From the NCBI GenBank assembly GCA_029531795.1, contig JAPEIS010000001.1, positions 1,054,001 through 1,118,000 of the forward strand: DNA of 64,000 bases. The letters are read 5' to 3'. Position 1 is the first letter of the stretch. Every line of letters begins with the position of its first letter. The notes beneath the pieces are model-generated. The model saw only the letters and a list, made by a program, of their open reading frames with translations, did not search any database and was not told where the DNA came from. The position numbers were made by a program, and so were the translations under genes. Below are positions 21,946-33,378 of this stretch, in pieces. This stretch comes from Sclerotinia nivalis. Taxonomy: Eukaryota > Ascomycota > Leotiomycetes > Helotiales > Sclerotiniaceae.

Positions 21946-22963
21946 ATGTCTTCAAACGTGGCAGTTGAAGTTCAGCGGCCCATCAATGGCTTTGGTGGAC
22001 AAGAATTGGAGAGAACATCAGACAACATCGACCAAGTTAATTTACTTGCAGCACAACTACGAGAGAGCAAAGACCCTCAGAAAAAGGTACTATTTCGTCA
22101 GTATAAATCCGCAGAAGACAGTGTGAAAGAATTCTATATAAAGTAAGAATCAGTCCTCCTTTGTCAATTTTACATACAAGCTAACAATGTGCCAGACAAC
22201 ATACGAATCAAACTTACGATTTTAACATCAGAGTTCGTCAAAATGTTAAAGACAGAGAGCCCGTTTGGATGACGGTCTGGCAAGCGATTGAGCTGCTTAA
22301 TACGTATACTGATGATTCAGACCCCGATACCCAGCTATCTCAGATTGAGCACCTTTTACAAACGGCCGAGGCGATGAGAAGGGATGGACGTCCACGTTGG
22401 ATGATACTGACTGGGCTCATTCATGATCTGGGCAAATTGCTGAGTTTCTTTGGGGCTGCGGATCAGTGGGAAGTCGTCGGAGATACCTTCCCAGTAGGCT
22501 GTGCATTTGACGAAGACATCGTCTTCTCCGAAACTTTCGAGAATAACCCAGATTATCATAATCCAAAGTACAACACCAAGTATGGAATTTACTCGCCAAA
22601 TTGTGGATTAGATAACGTCATGATGTCGTACGGACATGATGAATATCTATACCATGTTGCCAAAACTTGGTCCACGTTGCCACAAGAAGCACTTGACATG
22701 ATAAGATATCATTCATTTTACTCAATGCACAGGGATGGCAAATATAAACATCTAATGAATGAGGAGGATGAAAAAAGGCTAGCCGCTGTGAAGATGTTCA
22801 ATCCATATGACCTTTATAGCAAGGCTGATGCGCCTCCAAATGTGGAAGAGCTCAAGGTATGAATATCTGCAACTGCATTACAAATGAATAAGCTAACTTT
22901 TGACAGCCGTATTATCTAGAGCTGATAAAAGAATTCTTTCCACAGGAAGTCATCGCATGGTGA
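21946..22963 (+). CDS. MIOX: myo-Inositol oxygenase
   Basis: Mixed-valent di-iron enzyme that cleaves myo-inositol with O2 to D-glucuronate in the cytosol. Exons: 21946-22142, 22196-22856, 22907-22963; 304 residues against about 285 in mammals. Iron ligands and signature stretches are visible: QIEHLLQTAE, LTGLIHDLGK (the HD pair), GCAFDEDIVF, YGIYSPNCGLDNVMMSYGHDEYLY (His of the distal site), RYHSFYSMH and FNPYDLYSKADAPP. The C-terminus PYYLELIKEFFPQEVIAW is the usual end. The MSSNVAVEVQRPI start is the first ATG. It lies 2.9 kb from the dehydrogenase pair, which could act later in glucuronate breakdown. Confidence 0.97.
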
Positions 22964-24293
22964 AGGATTCGGAAGCAAATTTACGGCGTTGGTAATGATA
23001 CCACGGGGCAATGATGGACTCGGCGGCATCAGGCGTTTTGGCACTACATAGGCTTTTAGACGAATATTCAGGCAATCAACGACAATGTCACATACGTAAC
23101 CACATATATCTGTGTAGTAACCTGATCTGAAATGTGATGTGTACAACCTTTGCTGTCTTTGCTACCGGATACCTCCACTGACACAGCGTCACAATACATG
23201 GAACGTAACAAATTTTTGATAGGAGAAAGGGCTGAGTTCCCTGAATTGATAAGATGATGCATGAGTAGATAATACGTCAGCCTTATCTCACTTCTGTCTT
23301 GCTTTTCGCGTGTGGGCTATTCATCTCGTCATGTGATTCTAGATTGATTGTGCAACCTAAATTTGATCATGTCTAGGTATTGAAATATATTCAATTATTC
23401 TTCAGGCGGTCATATAGCTTCATTAGCTTCATTGCGTAAAATATAGAATCACATGATATTGACCAAGCCACTTTCTCCCCAGCCATAACTCTGCGCGCCC
23501 CTTCATCAACTTCAATTTCAACATCACTTGAAGGATGATCCATCATTTCTTACTTTTGGATACGACCAAACCACCAACACTTCAATAAACGAGAACTATC
23601 ATCATAGAACGATGGCGGTTCTTGGACGTTTGAAACTTGTATGAGCTGGGTGTGCGGTTCTTCATATATTTGTTCATACGAATGTTTTCAGGCCCCTGCT
23701 CGCAAGTTCGCATATCGCCTTAATGCAACCCATTGGCCGATTGAGCCTTAGCCAAGGCCAGTGCTACTACAAGTTCATCACGTAGTGATGCATTCGCAAC
23801 ACGGCTCTCACTTCTTATTACCCTCTACTTTACTGACGTGTTGCTATTGCCAGCCGAGTCAATTTCATTGTATATATTTTTTTTGGGGATACGCCTTTGT
23901 GCTTTGTAGCTATCATTCGTACTGGGTGAGGTTTGGTCAAGATCCAGGTTCAGCCTCGTAAGGCTTGGTGACTACATTTGCGTCTTCCTGTGGACTCCAA
24001 GGCCTCGACAGCTCCATTGATCAAAGCTTGATCCTTCAGGTCAACGCAGACTCTTTGGATAAGTCATTAATATTCACGAGCAAATTGGAAGATCTTTAGT
24101 GATACTTTCCATTCATGTATATTCAATGAGCTACTTGCATCTGAATACTCTCTTACGAAACATCTGTGTCAACTTTTTATCAAAAATTGCGAACGCGGAT
24201 TGGTACCACGAATCTGAGAGGTTTTCATGACAGTCTTGCGACCTTTTCATTTCTCAATCCTTCGGGGTAGTTCAGGACACCCATTCAGTCAGC
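22964..24293. other. Intergenic with a possible mini-gene
   Basis: 3' region of MIOX and promoter of the ankyrin gene. A two-exon mini-frame (23612-23638 joined to 23692-23751) is listed separately. Two CTTCATTAGCTTCATT repeats lie at about 23418. Otherwise nothing is recognised. Confidence 0.5.
23612..23751 (+). CDS. Possible 28-residue spliced micro-protein
   Basis: ATG at 23612 with GTATGAG donor at 23639 and TTTTCAG acceptor at 23691. The spliced frame reads MAVLGRLKL then APARKFAYRLNATHWPIEP and a TAG. It has a good intron length (53 bp) and a purine-rich ATG context. I recognise no family, so it may equally be a leader reading frame or a truncated gene start. Confidence 0.25.
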
Positions 24294-26726
24294 ATGTCTA
24301 CCCCTACTGCCGATTCGTCCGACATCTCACAGAAAGAGTGCGAGCGTTGCTTTGCCTTTTTACAAACTATCCATGGACAAGAATTTTTACAAACGTGTTA
24401 CGAGGAACGCGAAGAGCGGAAACGTATCAGCAAACCAAACACCATCCACGGAAAATTGTTGAAACTATCTGAGGCTCGGAAGCACCACGAGTGGGAAGCA
24501 CACAAACGAGATATTTTCTTTTACTACATGCGAAATTTCAGCTCCGCCGGAATATTGCGAGAAATCACTGCCGCTGGTTATCGATTCTCAAGCCAATCGT
24601 AAGTACAAAAGTTGAGTTCTCGCATAAAATAATTGATCATTGACGTGTGCAGCAGACCTCGTACGTGCGATAATAGATTGGAAGCATGGGGTTACCCTCT
24701 GAATCCACAATCCAGACAAATATTTATGGGTCGATTGCGACAAGAAGCAGCCGCTTGGGACAGCAAAAATCCAGTTGACCTTCAAAATGGTTTCCCGATT
24801 GCGTCTGGCGTACCAAGCCTAGATGCTGAAATGGATCCCAACCATCTCTCCCCAAATGCACGAGTGTTCAACACGCCATTTGAGTTTGGAGATTCACCGA
24901 CTCTCGGGGCCACCAAGGGGAAAACAATAACTGATATCATAGAACCACTTGATAAAAGAGCGCCGAAGTCTATCATATCAAACGGTTTTACGATGCTAGA
25001 CGAGATGTTTCAATTGGATAATTTAGATGCTTCGCCAAGGACTATTGAGGAATCTACCAACGAGCATATTTCAGTGAATCCTGTCTTACCTTCTTCAGCG
25101 AGTTCTTTCGTCTCGCATGAATCAATAGGTTGGGGCGGAATCCAGGAACAAAATAATACACTCTCTGAATATATTGACCCAAGCGTCCTAACAGCACCAT
25201 CGTCCACTGTCAAAGCTGATACTGATTCTGGTTATTACTCAATGGAAGTGGTTGAAAAGGTTACAGGATACCAAGAATTAGATGATTACATCCAAGAAGA
25301 ACAGGAGACCGCTGTCGATGGAGATTTTGATATGGTCGACCCGAGACCCGAAAGTCCAGATCAAGCTTATTATCAGCTCTTTGATGCCAATTCCATGATT
25401 CCATCCAATGAAATGGACTCTCTTCTACGGCAGAAGCTGGATCCCCCACGACGATCATCTATACTACACACCATACCTTGCAGGAATGACCACATGGATG
25501 TTGCGCTCGGCAAAAGAACTGTATGCGATTGCGGCGTAACTCAAATTCATGCTGTCTGTATGTGTATGATAGATTTGCCTGATCATCATATTCTCACAAT
25601 CCTAGGACATGTATTTAAGAAAGACGAACTTGACGGAGCAGGGAATAGTCCACTTCACTACGTCGCAGCAGCTGGGCGAAAGGAAGTTCTTGAATACATG
25701 ATTGCATCAGGTATTAACCCTAGACGATTGAATGCCATTGGTCAGAGCTTTCTACATGTTTTGGACCCCAGTCGTTTTAGTGATGATTTAATCAACTTCC
25801 TTGAGATGTTCAGAGATAGCGGACTTTTAGAGCAGCGTGATCATAATGGTCGAACAGTGCTACATGGTCTTCTACGAAATCCAATACTACCCCATGTGTA
25901 CCACGATTTAGTAATTTTTTACGGACCAGAAAGAGCAATACAATTCTCGATTCGGGACAATCAAGGTCTAAATGCAGCACAGCATATACGGAACGTTGCT
26001 CAAGCTCAAAATCCTTATGCATCATATGGCCACGTCGGTTACGCCCAAGCTATAGTAGTCTACGAAAATATCGCCAATCGATTCATCACACAGACAGAAG
26101 TTCCTGGTAACTCCATTGAGGAAACACAAAATTGCATCGCGGTTCTTAGAAATTCCAACCCTAACGTGGCACATTCGCTTCCGAATAGCGAAGATAGTGC
26201 CGGTAGTAACGCACTCCATTGCTTGGTCCTGCCACCCAGAACTTGTACACTGGAGGATACCGAAAGGCGCCTCGATAAGCTCAAACAACACATTTTCTTC
26301 GGAGCAGATATCAACCATTATGATCAAGCCGGCAGGACACCGCTTCTGGCAGCTATTATCGGATCCTTATCTCCCACGAACGAATCCGCCACGAAAGTGA
26401 TTGTCGAATTACTTTGCCAGAGTGGAGCTAATGTCTATCAGAAAGATCGAGATGGTCATACTGCATTATATCACGCCATACGCAAAGGCTATTGTGATTG
26501 TGTTGCCATTCTTCTCCAACACGGGGCTCATGTGAATTGTAGAGCATCAAATGGACGCAGTTATCGGATGCTTGCGCAGGATTATTTACAAGAACATTTA
26601 TTGGCCAATGATCAAGAAGGATTCGACAAATTACAGAAAAGGTTGGCTGTCGTGTCAGCTTTGATCGCTTATAAAGCTGTATTGGAACCAACAAGGCTTC
26701 AGGCTTGGGGTGTCGATACGACGTGA
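24294..26726 (+). CDS. Clr5-like domain and ankyrin repeat protein
   Basis: Exons 24294-24598 and 24653-26726; 792 residues. Residues about 60-120 (EWEAHKRDIFFYYM, GILREITAAGYRFSSQ, CDNRLEAWGYPLN) resemble the Clr5 domain pattern W..hk..I..lY, GF..S..y..rL..WG. This is inferred from pattern only. The middle 300 residues are acidic and Ser/Pro rich. From about 440 come ankyrin repeats: GNSPLHYVAAAGRKEVLEYMI, GRTVLHGLLR, GSNALHCLVLP, GRTPLLAAI, and a canonical C-terminal repeat GHTALYHAIRKGYCDCVAILLQHGAHVN. A CVCTPDLP-like Cys patch (RTVCDCGVTQIHAVCMCMIDL) precedes them. Clr5 plus ankyrin is a common architecture in filamentous fungi, possibly nuclear. The acceptor is a GCAGCAG tandem. Confidence 0.8.
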
Positions 26727-27711
26727 AGATAACTCATGGAAAGAAGAAACTGTTGTTATGGGTTTGGCTAATGTTTCGGGGAGCTACATTGTGCCACGCA
26801 ATATTTATGTCGGCCTGCAAAATCGGGATGAGCACTTTTTCACTCTTCTCATCCAGTGAGGTTATCCCGTACACATCCCATAACAACCACATTGTTCCAA
26901 AACATGGATCGACACCCACTCGAGTCATCACATCAAATTCATCTTAAGGAGGCTCAATAGAGAAACAAAAGCTCAGATGGAGCTGCAAGAAATCCAACTT
27001 CAGTTTTCATCATATTGTCTTTCGAGCCTCGCAATAGCATTATTCAGTTCTTCATCAAACAATGCCCTCTTTGACGAGTCATAAAACTTTATGGAATTCA
27101 TGAGGCACTTATAAAGCTTTACTATATAATCAAAGGGAAAAGGGTCCTCGGTATCACCATCCGTCTAAAAAAGGTAAATGGAGGTTGAGGAGTCTGGTTC
27201 GTACATGACATTAATTAATCACTTTTACAACCTGTACAACACAAAAAGTTTGTAAGATAGATAGATAGTCAGGGTGGAATCCTTGAATAGTTTCTACAGA
27301 GTATAGTAATATCTGGGAAATGATATAATGTTTAATATGAGTTTTGAGTTTGGATTTTAGATTAATTTATCATTTTATTGTGTTTAATGGTTTTGTTTAA
27401 TGTATATATGGCTAGTTTATTGTTTGATGCATTATTATGGATTATTAGAAATAATTCCAAGACTACTGGATACACTCGATGAATCAAGTGTGTGAGAAGA
27501 TGATATTCTACTGTAAATTGGAAGGAGATGTTCCTCCTGCGTAAGACGTGGGTGATATCATCCATAACAAATGAGGGGTAGAATCTAATAAGCTCGGATA
27601 AACCAAGATAGGAACTCCTCCGACCCAGATTTCTATTGAAGATAGTACCACCCCATCTAATTTGACATAATCCTTCCTCCACATTCAATTCCCTAATAAC
27701 AGTAGTAAACA
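26727..27711. other. Intergenic with coding-like minus-strand segment
   Basis: Holds the ankyrin gene 3' flank, a coding-like segment at 27000-27164 (separate entry) and the AT-rich 3' flank of the PI synthase locus. An ATAGATAG repeat lies at 27257-27270. No complete gene is seen. Confidence 0.5.
27000..27164 (-). CDS. Coding-like terminal exon, gene not identified
   Basis: Minus strand: acceptor-like CCTTTTTTAG ends at 27165, then 54 codons reading TDGDTEDPFPFDYIVKLYK to RALFDEELNNAIARLERQYDEN and a TGA at 27000. The composition is that of a folded amphipathic helical protein, unlike the surrounding AT-rich DNA. A possible donor and short upstream exon (CAGGTTGT at about 27233) is not convincing. 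It may be the last exon of a small gene or a gene fragment. No family is recognised. Confidence 0.35.
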   Translation of the reverse strand, partial: TDGDTEDPFPFDYIVKLYKCLMNSIKFYDSSKRALFDEELNNAIARLERQYDEN

Positions 27712-28744
27712 TTACCGCCTAACATCTTGAGCCAATATACTCTTCTTCCGCAACTCAACATCACCTTCCGCATGACGTTTACTAGCCTCAATCAATTGAA
27801 TGATATTAACATACTGTTTGAAGAGCATAAAAATGGACAAAATATAGAGAAGAATCCAAGGACCAGAACTATCCATTTTGTTTGCTCTGTGTGATCAAAA
27901 GGTCAATTAATATTCTTATAGCAATCAAGATGTTTCAGGAACTCACCTTGCTGTTTCCATCCAGCCAGCACTCCATGGTGAAGCCCAGATCAAGGACGGA
28001 TCTGGAAGGTTTCCGGGTGTTATCGACCCAAGTTGTCCGTCTGTCTGCAACATGGACGATATGGGGATAGGCGCGGAGAAGGAGAGAAGATAAAGAGCGA
28101 TAAAGAAAAGCTCGTTCATAGCACACACGGTAAAGAGAACATTCTGCTCACGTTAGCTTGATCTTAATCGAAACCAGAGATCCATCAACCTTATTTGTAT
28201 AGTAGAGCTGCATAGCCCGAGGTACCTTCTTGTCCATTTGCTTATGAGAGCTACCTCCCATTGCCAACGTAGCATACATGTGCATGTAGTGGCTAGCGAG
28301 ATCCAGACTTATAAGGATTTGAAAAATGATGCTCCATCTGGGGAATGCGCTTGCCAGAAAAACCATCAGACTGGAGGTCGTACAACGATCAATCACCATA
28401 TCGAGGACGGCGCCAAAGCGTGTGGATTGATTGAATTTTCGGGCCGCGGCCCCATCGGCCGCATCAAGGAGACAGGATATGGTGTAGAGGAAAGAGCATG
28501 TTCGAGGATGAAGTGGCATGTAGTAGAGAGAAGCAATGACCAGAACAACTCGGGCATATCCTGTAGATGTTAGATCGAATAATATCAATACGAAAACGGA
28601 GGCTTTTATTTATGAGGTTTGGAATAAAAACAAAAAATTCTCCGCTACCATCGTAGGTGACGTTGGTCTCTCGATTTGTTGATTGGTAATATTGGGGTTA
28701 TTAGACCCGTGACTCCCTCGCTGCCTTCTTGCGGGCGTATCCAT
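27712..28744 (-). pseudogene. PIS1: Phosphatidylinositol synthase locus with 5' lesions
   Basis: CDP-diacylglycerol:inositol phosphatidyltransferase makes PI in the ER. Minus-strand exons 28560-28190, 28143-27947 and 27886-27712 join in frame. They hold the complete CDP-alcohol phosphotransferase signature D-x2-DG-x2-AR-x8-G-x3-D-x3-D (DAADGAAARKF, GAVLDMVIDR) plus SLDLASHYMHMYATL and the ANKMDSS C-terminal region. The first exon (ATG 28744, MDTPARRQRGS) runs to AENFLF and then loses frame in a T6-G-T5 run at 28625-28639. The expected IPNLI is in another frame, and the GT donor expected after it (near 28610) is missing; the sequence there is ATAAATAAAAG. So either the locus is a recent pseudogene or a paralogue with a new start, or the assembly has homopolymer errors. 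The 3' catalytic part is open throughout. A 46-bp intron uses an unusual GTTGAT donor. Confidence 0.75.
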
Positions 28745-30055
28745 TGTGATTTGAGGTCTGGCACTCGGAGATTCTTAATGATAAACGAAGTCCTGCGAAA
28801 TATTCTGAAAAGGTATATATTAACTTTCAAAGACCACTGGCACCTCTATCTATCTACACAAGAAGGTAATCGTGCTAAATGTATAACACTCGTGCTTTGT
28901 ACCACTAAGGGTTATGACAGGAAAATAAAAGGAAAGTAGTCATTATTCAAACACGCACATATACAGTGTATTTTTTATCTACCAGCGATTCTTTGGTCTG
29001 GAGTGCTGCAGTACCATCAGTAACTCCTTGTCGCTTGCTGGATATACCACTACACTATTTGCAGGTTGCTTCGGATCTAGTACCGTTATGCTTGTAACTC
29101 TCACGAGTTGACCTGCTAGTGCGTGGTGCGTGATACTTGAACGTATATGTGGAAGATTGATCAGGTTGATCAATGATTGACGCCGTCGACGCAGAGGAAA
29201 ATGTTTCTAGAGTTGGGAAGTCTTAGTACGACTGATGATTTATTTATCGATAGCAACAACATCGACTCACGTTTCCAACGACTGAAGTACTCGAGATCAA
29301 TTCAAAAAGTTAAAAATAGATTAGACGTACCCCTCCAAGTTCCAAGTATAATGTATTTCCAGCTTCTTCTAGGGAGATTAGTCAATCATCAACACAAGAC
29401 GAGTAAATATTTAACAAAAAGTGACGGATTATTTCATCAACAAATTTCCCGAAGAGAGATGCCGAATACCACACACGTCGCTGAAGTAAGGAACCAACTG
29501 TTGGACCATTTCTTTTGATGCATCTGATGATCATGCTGTAAAAAATGGGGAGTGGGGCCTGTGAGAACACTACAGTGTACAGTCAAATCTGTGATGATGA
29601 ACACATATACAGCAAATGCATCGAACGAAGTCATTATACCAGAGATGATCTCAAAAGGAATGGAAAGTTCCAGATTTGTTCATGATCAGGTTGATGATTA
29701 AGTGACTACTAGCATCACAGTATCTGACATATATATATGAAAACTTTATATATACATATTAATCCCAAAGAAATCTTACGTCCCTTAGAATCCCCAACAT
29801 GGTGAGTTAATTATTAGTAGTCCATTCCATCCCACTCCATACCATGATTATCCTGATTCTTCACCGATTAGCTCTCAAATATCTACTATATACAAAAACG
29901 GATATCGAGAAAACCACCGAATTTATTAAAAATCAATCCACTTCTATGGGAAGAAATTCAATAACCGAGGAACCTCTCGCAGGCAATGTTACTTGGGAAT
30001 AATTAGGCACCCAGCTCCCTGAACAACTACGTATAACGACGGAAAACCAGATACT
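28745..30055. other. Intergenic, 1.3 kb
   Basis: AT-rich. Open frames on both strands at 29177-29634 are overlapping shadows without features. A TATATATA-rich stretch lies at 29730-29760. No gene is seen. Confidence 0.5.
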
Positions 30056-30902
30056 TTAGACAGCCAACTGCCTATACTCACCATCAGGGGTACAGCTCGC
30101 AAAACGCCAAAGACGATGCTGCCACATGGGAGCACCTTTAGTCATGAGCCATTTGACCGGTTTGTTAACGGGAGGAAAAGCTGTGTGCCACAAACCGTTC
30201 TCGAATTCCACACTTTCCATGTTCAAGAAAAAGACGGGAAGTACATTGAAAACAAAGGAGAGATTGACCTGTTTCTTGCCAGCTTCGGCGGCTATGGCCA
30301 AGATGTCGATAGGTGTTTCGGGTGTATTGTACTGGGAGATGGTTTGAGGCTCTTCCTTCAGATGGCTGTATAATGGTTCAGTGAAAGAGTACATGATTTG
30401 GATGAGCTCTTGGGATGAGAAGTCAGGCCCCTTTTCTTTGAGATAACTCCTGAATCGTTCTAGGCCGTCGTGGAAAGCGGCTGCGAACTCATTAGGCAAT
30501 TGTTTTCGAGCCAAGGAACCATATAAGTTACCATGCTGATCTACAGCGCCGTCCATCAAGCCCTTTCGACCAGCTGCTTTCTCAAGGGCCGGGAAAAACT
30601 CTGTCTCCTCATAGTGATGATGCTGGTCAACGCAGTCAACCCACGCCTTGCAGTAACCCACGAAATCTTTTTTGTCAACTGGGGATTGGATGCGTGGGGC
30701 CTGTTGATATATACTATTAAAACCGCGGATGAATGAGTTATGACTCAATGCCATGTGAGAGGCTTCGATTGTGAATGGATCCGTCTGATCAAGCCTGTTA
30801 GAAGCCGCCATCAGGAAGCATGAATTTACTTACCTTGCCAGTTTTGAATTTCGGTGTATTAGTTGGCGCGAGTGGGGCCTCGGCGTACATAGAAGGTGCC
30901 AT
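30056..30902 (-). CDS. Hemerythrin-like (HHE) domain protein
   Basis: Two exons: 30902-30834 and 30784-30056; 265 residues. The 49-bp intron has branch TTCTAAC, and the in-frame acceptor is GATCAG, not the nearer AACAG. Candidate iron ligands appear in hemerythrin order: HMALSHN at the first helix, HHHYEETEFFPALE at the second, DQHGNLYG at the third and SHLKEE at the fourth. The C-terminal 90 residues (VFNVLPVFFLNME, PVKWLMTKGAPMWQHRLWRFASC) are conserved in fungal members and may pack on membranes. Such proteins bind a di-iron centre and are linked to O2, NO or iron handling, but the role of this one is unknown. Divergent from the MFS transporter, 824 bp apart. Confidence 0.88.
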
Positions 30903-31726
30903 AGGAGCTTGTATGTGGGTTGAAGACGAAAGCAAAAGAAATGAGAAATGGGCTCAAGTGAAAACCTTGCTTAGAGGCATCAAAAGGGTTGATAATTAAA
31001 CGTTCGCGTCCTTTTACCAAACTTCATAGTATCTTAGAGTGATCTAGATGGAGTCTGGTTTGTACTTTTTTTTGCAACCCAATAGGCAACCAGAGATTTC
31101 ATATCACGCCTTGATGCAACTGGCTCGTTTACCTGCATTATGTTGATATGAGGCACAGCTGTAGGTCTGCGGCAAAGCAGCCAGTGGACATCTGATCTGA
31201 GATTATATTATTTGTGTTTTTTGGGATTCTTTCTATAAACCTAGAATGATACTACATTTGATCAATATCTGGTTTATTTCTACACATTACTATAGAATAG
31301 TTTCTATTTGTTGTTAAAATCTTCAAACTCAAATTAAAACCGAATATTACTATACTTAATTTTTATTGTGTTTATGACACTCGAGTAGTCCTGGCAAGCC
31401 TAAAGGGTTGAGACTTCGCCTCACGGATGAGAAACTATTGAAAGTTGTGTTGTCAGGAGCCGTGATCAGTTGGCGGCACATGGTTTGGGACCCTCACAAA
31501 AAACATGACTGGGCACATAGAAAGAGGAACAACAAATTATTCAGTTAGTCGAAGAGCAAATCATATTGCAGCTTTAAACGCAATGATGATTTATTTGCGG
31601 TTCTCCTAATGAACATGGTAAAACAGATAGAATCGTGTGACACCTAACAGTCTCCGTGAAACTTGAAATTAATATTGATGTGGAGGACGAGTTATAATTC
31701 AACGATATCAATCCTCTAGTTCAAAA
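30903..31726. other. Divergent promoter region of hemerythrin and MFS genes
   Basis: AT-rich and featureless, no gene. Both flanking genes point outward. Confidence 0.55.
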
Positions 31727-33378
31727 ATGAAGGTAGAGGTCCCAAACTCATCGCAATTCGATTTACAACAGGAGAAACCATCAAAAACAGACTTAGTCAA
31801 AGACATACAAAAGGTGTACGCTTCTGGCTCATCTTCCTTGGTATCTGTCTCGCCGGTTTCGTCAGCTCAACCGATGCGACTATTATCTTTGTTGCCCTAC
31901 CAACTATCACCAGAGACCTCAATGGCCAAGAGAACTACATTTGGCTAGGGAATGCCTATGTGTTTGCCACAAATGCCATTCAACCCTTATACGGTCAAAT
32001 ATCCAATATTTTCGGGCGGCGCTATCCAATGATCTTCTCGGTCGCTCTTTTTGCCCTCGGAAGTGGAATCGTAGGAGGCGCCAACACTTTAGCTATGTTT
32101 ATAGCCGGACGATTAGTACAAGGAATCGGTGCTGGTGGCATGATTATGCTGATCGACTTGATTGTATGTGATCTCGTTCCTCTGCGAGAACGCAGTACAT
32201 ATCTGGGTATTGTGCTTGGGGCATGCGCTGTAGGTACGCTGATAGGACCAGTCATTGGAGGCGCCATTGTGAGCAGAACGTCCTGGAAATGGGTTTTCTG
32301 GATTAATCTTCCAGTTTGTGCTGTTACCCTGGCGGTTATCATACCATTTTTGCGCGTCTCGTGGAAGAAGTCTCCTACTTGGAAGCATTCACTTGCGCGC
32401 ATCGATTACTTGGGCAACGCAATTTTTATCGCGTCTATAACATCGATTCTTCTAGGCGTAATACAAGGAGGAGTTGTTTACCCCTGGGGATCTTGGCGTA
32501 CCATACTACCTATTATCCTTGGCTGTTTGGGTTGGGTTGTGTTTTTTGTGCAGCAGGCTTATTGTGTCGAGCCTACGATGCCACTGCGGCTCTTTGCTCA
32601 TAGAACCGCTGCCACAGTATACTTTTTGGACTTCATAATATCGATTCTTCTTGAGTGGTGTATATACGTTCTACCCCTCTACTTTCAGTCACAGCTCGCC
32701 GCGTCTCCTCTCAAATCCGGGATTGATATTCTACCCATCAACGGATTTATGATTCCCAGTGCTGGCATTGCTGGAGCTTTGTTGACGAAAACCGGCAAGT
32801 ACAAACCTCTCCACTGGATTGGATTCGCGCTTCTTGCCATCGCAACCGGCTTGTTTTCTACTATGACGAGTACTTCTAGTAAGGCTGCGTGGGTGTGTTT
32901 CCAGATTCTTGCAGCAATCGGCATCGGCTTTCCGTTGACGACACAACTACCAGCGATCCAAGCTGTGCTCCCTGAAAGCGATACCGCCATTTCCACAAGT
33001 ACATATTCCTTCATTCGCTCATTTGGCTTTGTGTGGGGTGCGACCATCCCTTCGATCGTTTTTAACAGTCGCATTAACGCGGTTCTTGATAACATAACCG
33101 ACGAAGATGTACGAACCTCTCTTGCTAATGGCGGTGCCTACGCTTATGCAAACAATGTCAAACAACTTAGTGGTCAGACACTACAGCAGACACTGGGTGT
33201 ATATGCCAGTGCTCTGCGTACAGTCTGGTATGTCGGTTTGGCTTTCTCATTATTAGGGTTCTTGTTTGTTTTTGTAGAGAAGCATGTGGATATGCGGGTA
33301 ACCTTGGACACAGAATTTGGTCTTGAGGGTGTTGAGAAGGATAAGTCGGCCACAGGTCAGGGTATCAATGCTGCTTAA
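31727..33378 (+). pseudogene. MFS drug:H+ antiporter (14-TM, DHA2 type) with a frameshift near the N-terminus
   Basis: Membrane exporter family for toxins and drugs. The main frame, open from about 31819 to 33378, starts RFWLIFLGICLAGFVSS (TM1) with DATIIFVALPTI, motif A GQISNIFGRR, GRLVQGIGAGG, and antiporter motif C GACAVGTLIGPVIGG, and ends after TM14 with VEKHVD. It lacks an ATG before TM1. The natural start (31727, MKVEVPNSSQF, through VKDIQKVY) lies in another frame that meets it at TACGC (31817-31821). One extra base there (TACCGC) would join the two as KVY-RFWLIF. No GT-AG intron I tried repairs it. So it is either a pseudogene with a 1-bp deletion, a sequence error, or a protein from a downstream Met at 31960 missing TM1-2. 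Confidence 0.75.
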
